Shown here one piece after another: positions 5,819-8,766 of a DNA stretch of 8,766 bases (position 1 is its first letter; each line of letters starts with the position of its first letter). The stretch is from an uncultured bacterium (GTDB lineage: Bacteria > Bacillota > Clostridia > Oscillospirales > Oscillospiraceae). Below the pieces are notes generated by a model that was not told the origin of the DNA, did no database searches, and saw only the letters and a program-made list of their open reading frames with translations. Made by a program: the position numbers and the translations under genes. Location of the stretch: assembly GCA_947364395.1 (NCBI GenBank), contig CANASS010000063.1:1-8766 (forward strand), in the 5' to 3' direction.

Positions 5819-6339
5819 TGGGGTTCTCCATCCGTCTCGTGCTCCGCCCTGTTTTCGGCCCCATTCTCCTGTGGCGCTTCCGCATCCTTTTTTCCGTCTT
5901 TGCCCACGTAAAACCACACGTACAGGAACAGAAGGGGCACCCCCACGGTGATGCAGCAGTCGGCCACGTTGAACACGGCGAACTCCATGAAGGTGGTCTG
6001 GAACATGTCGGTGACAAAACCAAAGACCACCCGGTCGATCAGATTGCCCATGCCTCCTGCCAGCACCAGGGCGGCGGAGAACAGACCCAGGCGGTTTTTG
6101 AAGAAGCCTTTGACAATGAGGGCGCACATGGCCAGCACCACCATTGTGGAGGTGAGGGTGAGCAGCCAGGTGTGGGAGCGCAGCATGGAGAAGGCCGCGC
6201 CGGTGTTCTGCACGTAGGTCAGGTCCAGCAGATAAGGGATGAAGGGCACATTCCCCCCCAGGGGGATGACGGCGCGGACCAGATATTTCACAATTTGGTC
6301 GAGGACCACCAGAGCGGCGGCCAAGATGGCGTAAAACAT
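5815..6339 (-). CDS. lspA: Lipoprotein signal peptidase (signal peptidase II)
   Basis: This 174-residue inner-membrane aspartic protease removes signal peptides from prolipoproteins after lipid attachment to the lipobox Cys. Four hydrophobic segments are visible near residues 3-22, 57-78, 85-104 and 128-147. The conserved blocks are LDQIVKYL (Asp14), NTGAAFSML (45-53), GGMGNLIDRVVFGFVTDM (95-112, Asn99 and Asp102) and FNVADCCITVG (Asn124, Ala126, Asp127). Asp102 and Asp127 are the expected catalytic pair, by analogy with Bacillus LspA. About 27 hydrophilic, mostly acidic residues follow the last membrane segment (148-174), making it longer than the usual 150-165. The start has AAAGG about eight bases upstream. 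The stop overlaps the next gene by four bases, and 18 bases separate the start from the zinc-ribbon gene's stop. Confidence 0.96.
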   Translation of the reverse strand: MFYAILAAALVVLDQIVKYLVRAVIPLGGNVPFIPYLLDLTYVQNTGAAFSMLRSHTWLLTLTSTMVVLAMCALIVKGFFKNRLGLFSAALVLAGGMGNLIDRVVFGFVTDMFQTTFMEFAVFNVADCCITVGVPLLFLYVWFYVGKDGKKDAEAPQENGAENRAEHETDGEPQ

Positions 6340-6357
6340 GGGATCAGCCTTTCTAGT

Positions 6358-6615
6358 TTAATCAGTTTCATTTGTCTCAACTATCATGATTGTACCATCG
6401 TCTTCATGCTTTGGCCTCTTTTTGACATAGATAGAAACTTCCCCACACTTCGGACAGAGAGCAATGTTCAGCGGCTTATCAATGCCAAGAAGATGCTTTG
6501 CTTCTTCGCTTATCTTCGTTTTAGGAACCAATAATACCTTTGAAGAACGCCCATTTATAGAAATGCTATATTTATCCTCTTTCATTTCTGTTCCACATCG
6601 ACTGCAAATTCTCAT
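6358..6615 (-). CDS. Small zinc-ribbon protein of unknown function, low GC
   Basis: The 85-residue product has two CxxC pairs: Cys4/Cys7 (CSRC) near the N terminus and Cys54/Cys57 (CPKC) after a 46-residue middle part. This is the arrangement of a zinc ribbon. The middle holds short strands (KYSISING, SKVLLVPK) and a helix (EEAKHLLG); the tail is charged. I do not recognise a named family. RNA, DNA or protein binding is possible. It lacks the arrangement of DksA/TraR proteins, which often sit just upstream of lspA in related clostridia. GC over 6361-6600 is about 39% (93 of 240 by hand count), against roughly 60% or more around it, suggesting recent acquisition. The start at 6615 is chosen because AGAGGAG lies eight bases upstream; the in-frame ATG at 6621 is only two bases from that site. 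Confidence 0.78.
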   Translation of the reverse strand: MRICSRCGTEMKEDKYSISINGRSSKVLLVPKTKISEEAKHLLGIDKPLNIALCPKCGEVSIYVKKRPKHEDDGTIMIVETNETD

Positions 6616-6623
6616 TTTCATTG

Positions 6624-6630
6624 CTCCTCT
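6624..6630 (-). promoter_or_regulatory. Ribosome binding site deciding the zinc-ribbon gene start
   Basis: AGAGGAG on the minus strand lies eight bases before ATG 6615 but only two before ATG 6621 and downstream of the ATG at 6651-6653. It therefore selects the 85-residue form beginning MRICSRCG. Confidence 0.7.
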
Positions 6631-6669
6631 GCTTATTTCTATATGAAATGCATACATTGAATAATAATA

Positions 6670-6695
6670 ACTGCCGGGGACCAAACCCCGGCAGT
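6670..6695 (-). terminator. Hairpin terminator after nfnB
   Basis: A perfect 10-bp GC-rich stem (6670-6679 with 6686-6695) with a six-base loop lies 19 bases after the nfnB stop codon. On the minus strand it is followed by TATTATTATT, a broken T-rich run, so termination may be incomplete and some read-through into the lspA cluster is possible. Confidence 0.7.
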
Positions 6696-6696
6696 C

Positions 6697-6725
6697 ATTA
6701 TATCACAGCTTTTCCTATTTGGAAA
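6697..6725 (-). promoter_or_regulatory. Possible extended -10 promoter for the zinc-ribbon/lspA cluster
   Basis: On the minus strand a perfect TATAAT (6702-6697) is preceded by TGA, giving an extended -10 (TGnTATAAT). TTTCCA (6725-6720, 4 of 6 to TTGACA) lies 17 bases further upstream, inside the end of nfnB. The start would fall near 6690, within the terminator stem, so the new transcript would lack one full arm and not terminate itself. This is inferred from sequence only. Confidence 0.5.
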
Positions 6726-8124
6726 GAGTCTCGTCAATGGCCTTGGCTGCGGTCTTGCCCGCGCCCATGGCCAGGATGACGGTGGCTGCGCCGGTCACCG
6801 CGTCGCCTCCGGCGTACACGTTCTCCCGGCTGGTGAGGCCGTTCTCGTCGGCGATGATGCCGCCCCACTTCTCCGTCTCAAGCCCTTCGGTGGTGGACTT
6901 AATCAGCGGGTTGGGGCTGGTGCCCAGGGCCATAATGACGCAGTCCAGCTCAATGTCGAACGCGCTGTCCTGCTTCACGATGGGACGGCGGCGGCCGGAG
7001 GCGTCCGGCTCGCCCAGCTCCATCTCCACGCAGCGGATGCCGGACACGGAGCCGTTCCGGGGGTCCCTGGGGTCGTCCGGGTTGTGGTAGCCCAGAATTT
7101 CCGTGGGATTGGTGAGGGTCTTGAAGATGATTCCCTCCTCCTTGGCGTGCTCCACCTCCTCGGCACGGGCGGGCAGCTCGGCCTCGGAACGGCGGTAGAC
7201 GATGTACACTTCGGCCCCCAGGCGCTTGGCGCACCGGGCCGCGTCCATGGCCACGTTGCCGCCGCCCACAACCGCCACCTTCTGGCTGTGCTGGATGGGG
7301 GTATCCGCTCCGTCCTTGTAGGCCTTCATCAGGTTGATCCGGGTGAGGAACTCGTTGGCGGAGTAGACGCCCTTCAGGTTCTCGCCGGGGATGTTCATGA
7401 ACTTGGGCAGGCCCGCGCCGGAGCCGATGAACACCGCCTCGAAGCCGAATTCCTCCTTCAGCTCGTCGATGGTGATGGCCCGGCCGATGACCATGTTGGT
7501 CTCCACCTTCACGCCCAGCTCCTTGAGGGTGTCCACTTCCTTCTGCACGATGGACTTGGGCAGGCGGAACTCGGGGATGCCGTACACCAGCACGCCGCCC
7601 GCCAGGTGGAGGGCCTCGAACACGGTGACCTCATAGCCCTTCTTGGCCAAATCGCCGGCGCAGGTCAGGCCCGCCGGGCCGGAGCCGATGACGGCCACCT
7701 TATGGCCGTTGGGGGCGGGGGGGACCGCCTTTTCAGTGGCGTTGGCATTGTGCCAGTCGGCCACGAACCGCTCCAGACGGCCAATGCCCACGGGCTCGGC
7801 CTTGATGCCCCGGACGCACTTGGCCTCGCACTGGCTTTCCTGGGGGCACACCCGGCCGCACACGGCGGGCAGGGCGGAGTCCCTGGCGATGATCTGATAG
7901 GCCCCCTCAAAGTCGCCCTCGGCCACCTTGGCGATGAACTCGGGTATGTTGATCTGGACGGGGCAGCCGGCCACGCAGGGGCGGTGCTTGCAGTTCAGGC
8001 ACCGCTGGGCCTCGTCGATGGCCTGTTCCTTGGTGTAGCCCAGGGCCACCTCGCTGAAGTTGCAGGCCCGGACCTGGGGGTCCTGGTGGGGCATGGGATT
8101 TTTATCCGGTCTCATATTGGCCAT
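6715..8124 (-). CDS. nfnB: NADH-dependent ferredoxin:NADP oxidoreductase, large subunit NfnB
   Basis: This 469-residue iron-sulfur flavoprotein belongs to the glutamate-synthase small-subunit-like family. Eight N-terminal cysteines (42, 45, 50, 54 and 89, 93, 99, 103) match the two [4Fe-4S] sites of the family. The FAD motif is VIGSGPAGL (145-153). A second Rossmann motif, VVGGGNVAMDAARCAKRLG (285-303), followed by YRR at 310-312, fits NADP(H) binding, and AGGDAVTGAATVI (438-450) is the C-terminal FAD motif. Alone it would be called GltA or GltD, but the preceding gene is NfnA. That pairing is typical of NfnAB, which uses NADH plus reduced ferredoxin to reduce two NADP+ by electron bifurcation. 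No glutamate-synthase large subunit is in view. AGGAGGT at 8139-8133, eight bases before ATG 8124, lies inside nfnA, whose stop is one base upstream. Confidence 0.9.
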   Translation of the reverse strand: MANMRPDKNPMPHQDPQVRACNFSEVALGYTKEQAIDEAQRCLNCKHRPCVAGCPVQINIPEFIAKVAEGDFEGAYQIIARDSALPAVCGRVCPQESQCEAKCVRGIKAEPVGIGRLERFVADWHNANATEKAVPPAPNGHKVAVIGSGPAGLTCAGDLAKKGYEVTVFEALHLAGGVLVYGIPEFRLPKSIVQKEVDTLKELGVKVETNMVIGRAITIDELKEEFGFEAVFIGSGAGLPKFMNIPGENLKGVYSANEFLTRINLMKAYKDGADTPIQHSQKVAVVGGGNVAMDAARCAKRLGAEVYIVYRRSEAELPARAEEVEHAKEEGIIFKTLTNPTEILGYHNPDDPRDPRNGSVSGIRCVEMELGEPDASGRRRPIVKQDSAFDIELDCVIMALGTSPNPLIKSTTEGLETEKWGGIIADENGLTSRENVYAGGDAVTGAATVILAMGAGKTAAKAIDETLSK

Positions 8125-8125
8125 C

Positions 8126-8766
8126 TTACTTTACCTCCTGCTTGAACAGGTTGCACGCCTCTTCATGGGCGTGGCGCTCGAAATCCTTGTACATGGCGCC
8201 CCGGGCCATGGCCTCGTCGAAGTCCACCTTGTGGCCGTCGAACTCCGGGCCGTCCACGCAGGCGAACTTGGTCTCGCCGCCCACGCTCAGGCGGCAGCCG
8301 CCGCACATGCCGGTGCCGTCGATCATGATGGGGTTCATGGACACCACGGTGGGGATGCCGTACTTTTTGGTGAGCTCGCACACGAACTTCATCATAATCA
8401 CCGGGCCGATGGTAATCACCCGGTCGTACTTGGCCCCGCCCTCGATCTGCTCCTTCAGCAGGTCGGTGACCAGAGCCTTCTTGCCGTAGGACCCGTCGTC
8501 GGTGCCGATAATCAGGTTTGTGGAGGCGGCCTTGAACTCCTCCTCCAAAATCACCAGGTCCTTGCTGCGGAAGCCCACGATCAGGTCCACATGGCAGCCC
8601 ACATCGTGGAGCTTCTTGGCCACGGGGTATGCGATGGCGGTGCCCACGCCGCCGCCCACCACGGCCACCCGCTTCAGGCCCTCGGTCTCGGTGGCCCGGC
8701 CCAGGGGGCCCACGAAGTCCTGGAGGAACTCTCCCTGCTCCTTGTGGTTGAGCTTCTCGGTGGTGG
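8126..8766 (-). CDS. nfnA: NADH-dependent ferredoxin:NADP oxidoreductase, small subunit NfnA, 5' end outside window
   Basis: The frame stays open to the window edge, giving 212 C-terminal residues; roughly 70 N-terminal residues (start of the FAD-binding barrel) should lie beyond it. The family resembles dihydroorotate dehydrogenase electron-transfer subunits and sulfide dehydrogenase beta subunits. DFVGPLG ends the flavin domain and VAVVGGGVGTAIAYPVAKKL is the NAD-binding motif. IDGTGMCGGCRLSVGG followed by FACVDGPEFDGH is the [2Fe-2S] segment, with Cys codons at 8303-8305, 8294-8296 and 8258-8260. Only three cysteines are seen there; an Asp serves as the fourth ligand in Thermotoga NfnA as I recall it, and the Asp of DGTG may do so here. 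The segment KVDFDEAMARGAMYKDFE is typical of NfnA. Adjacency to nfnB, with one base between stop and start, supports a bifurcating transhydrogenase. Confidence 0.9.
   Translation of the reverse strand, partial: TTEKLNHKEQGEFLQDFVGPLGRATETEGLKRVAVVGGGVGTAIAYPVAKKLHDVGCHVDLIVGFRSKDLVILEEEFKAASTNLIIGTDDGSYGKKALVTDLLKEQIEGGAKYDRVITIGPVIMMKFVCELTKKYGIPTVVSMNPIMIDGTGMCGGCRLSVGGETKFACVDGPEFDGHKVDFDEAMARGAMYKDFERHAHEEACNLFKQEVK

Noticed and set aside
5819..6127. 103-residue extension of the pseudouridine synthase upstream of ATG 5818
   Set aside because: It lies antiphase within lspA, has Arg/Gly-rich translation typical of a shifted GC-rich frame, and the ATGA overlap gives a better start.
7084..8145. 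Long + strand open frame opposite nfnB
   Set aside because: It is antisense to a gene with eight conserved Cys and three nucleotide-binding motifs; the His/Leu/Gly-rich translation is an artefact.

Overview
The window reads as chromosomal DNA from a high-GC Firmicute, most like a gut Oscillospiraceae (Flavonifractor/Lawsonibacter type). This is inferred from strong AGGAGG-type ribosome binding sites, GC near 60% or above in most genes, an lspA-pseudouridine synthase pair, an NfnAB transhydrogenase and a BlaI/M56 regulatory pair. The taxon cannot be fixed without a search.

Left part (1-3330, + strand). The tail of a VOC (glyoxalase-fold) gene ends at a strong intrinsic terminator. An AT-rich control region follows, with a TTGACA promoter and two BlaI-type operators. 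It drives two tightly spaced genes: a BlaI/MecI-family winged-helix repressor (492-854) and an 811-residue M56 membrane metalloprotease (860-3295). By family precedent the protease senses a signal outside the cell and causes the repressor to be inactivated. Its ectodomain is not a penicillin-binding domain. It is about 510 residues long and carries three Cys/His-rich motifs, a His/Cys tail and a duplicated helical module. This is the most unusual element in the window. It suggests a BlaR-like relay sensing something other than a beta-lactam, possibly a metal or redox signal.

Middle part (3398-6615, - strand). Reading leftward there is a co-directional cluster: a small low-GC zinc-ribbon protein, lspA (lipoprotein signal peptidase), an RluA-family rRNA pseudouridine synthase, a GNAT acetyltransferase and L-lactate dehydrogenase. 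Gaps are short (18 nt, a 4-nt ATGA overlap, 16 nt, 53 nt), so at least the first four genes look like one transcript. The cluster converges on the M56 gene across 3296-3397, which holds a GC-rich terminator and an A/T palindrome.

Right part (6670-8766, - strand). nfnA (5' end outside the window) and nfnB are one base apart and encode the NADH-dependent ferredoxin:NADP oxidoreductase, an electron-bifurcating transhydrogenase supplying NADPH to an anaerobe. A hairpin follows nfnB, with a possible promoter for the lspA cluster beside it. With lactate dehydrogenase this fits a fermentative anaerobe.

No tRNA, rRNA, CRISPR array, insertion sequence or integrase is visible. No gene-free stretch exceeds 300 bases; the longest, 205-491, is filled by the terminator and control region.
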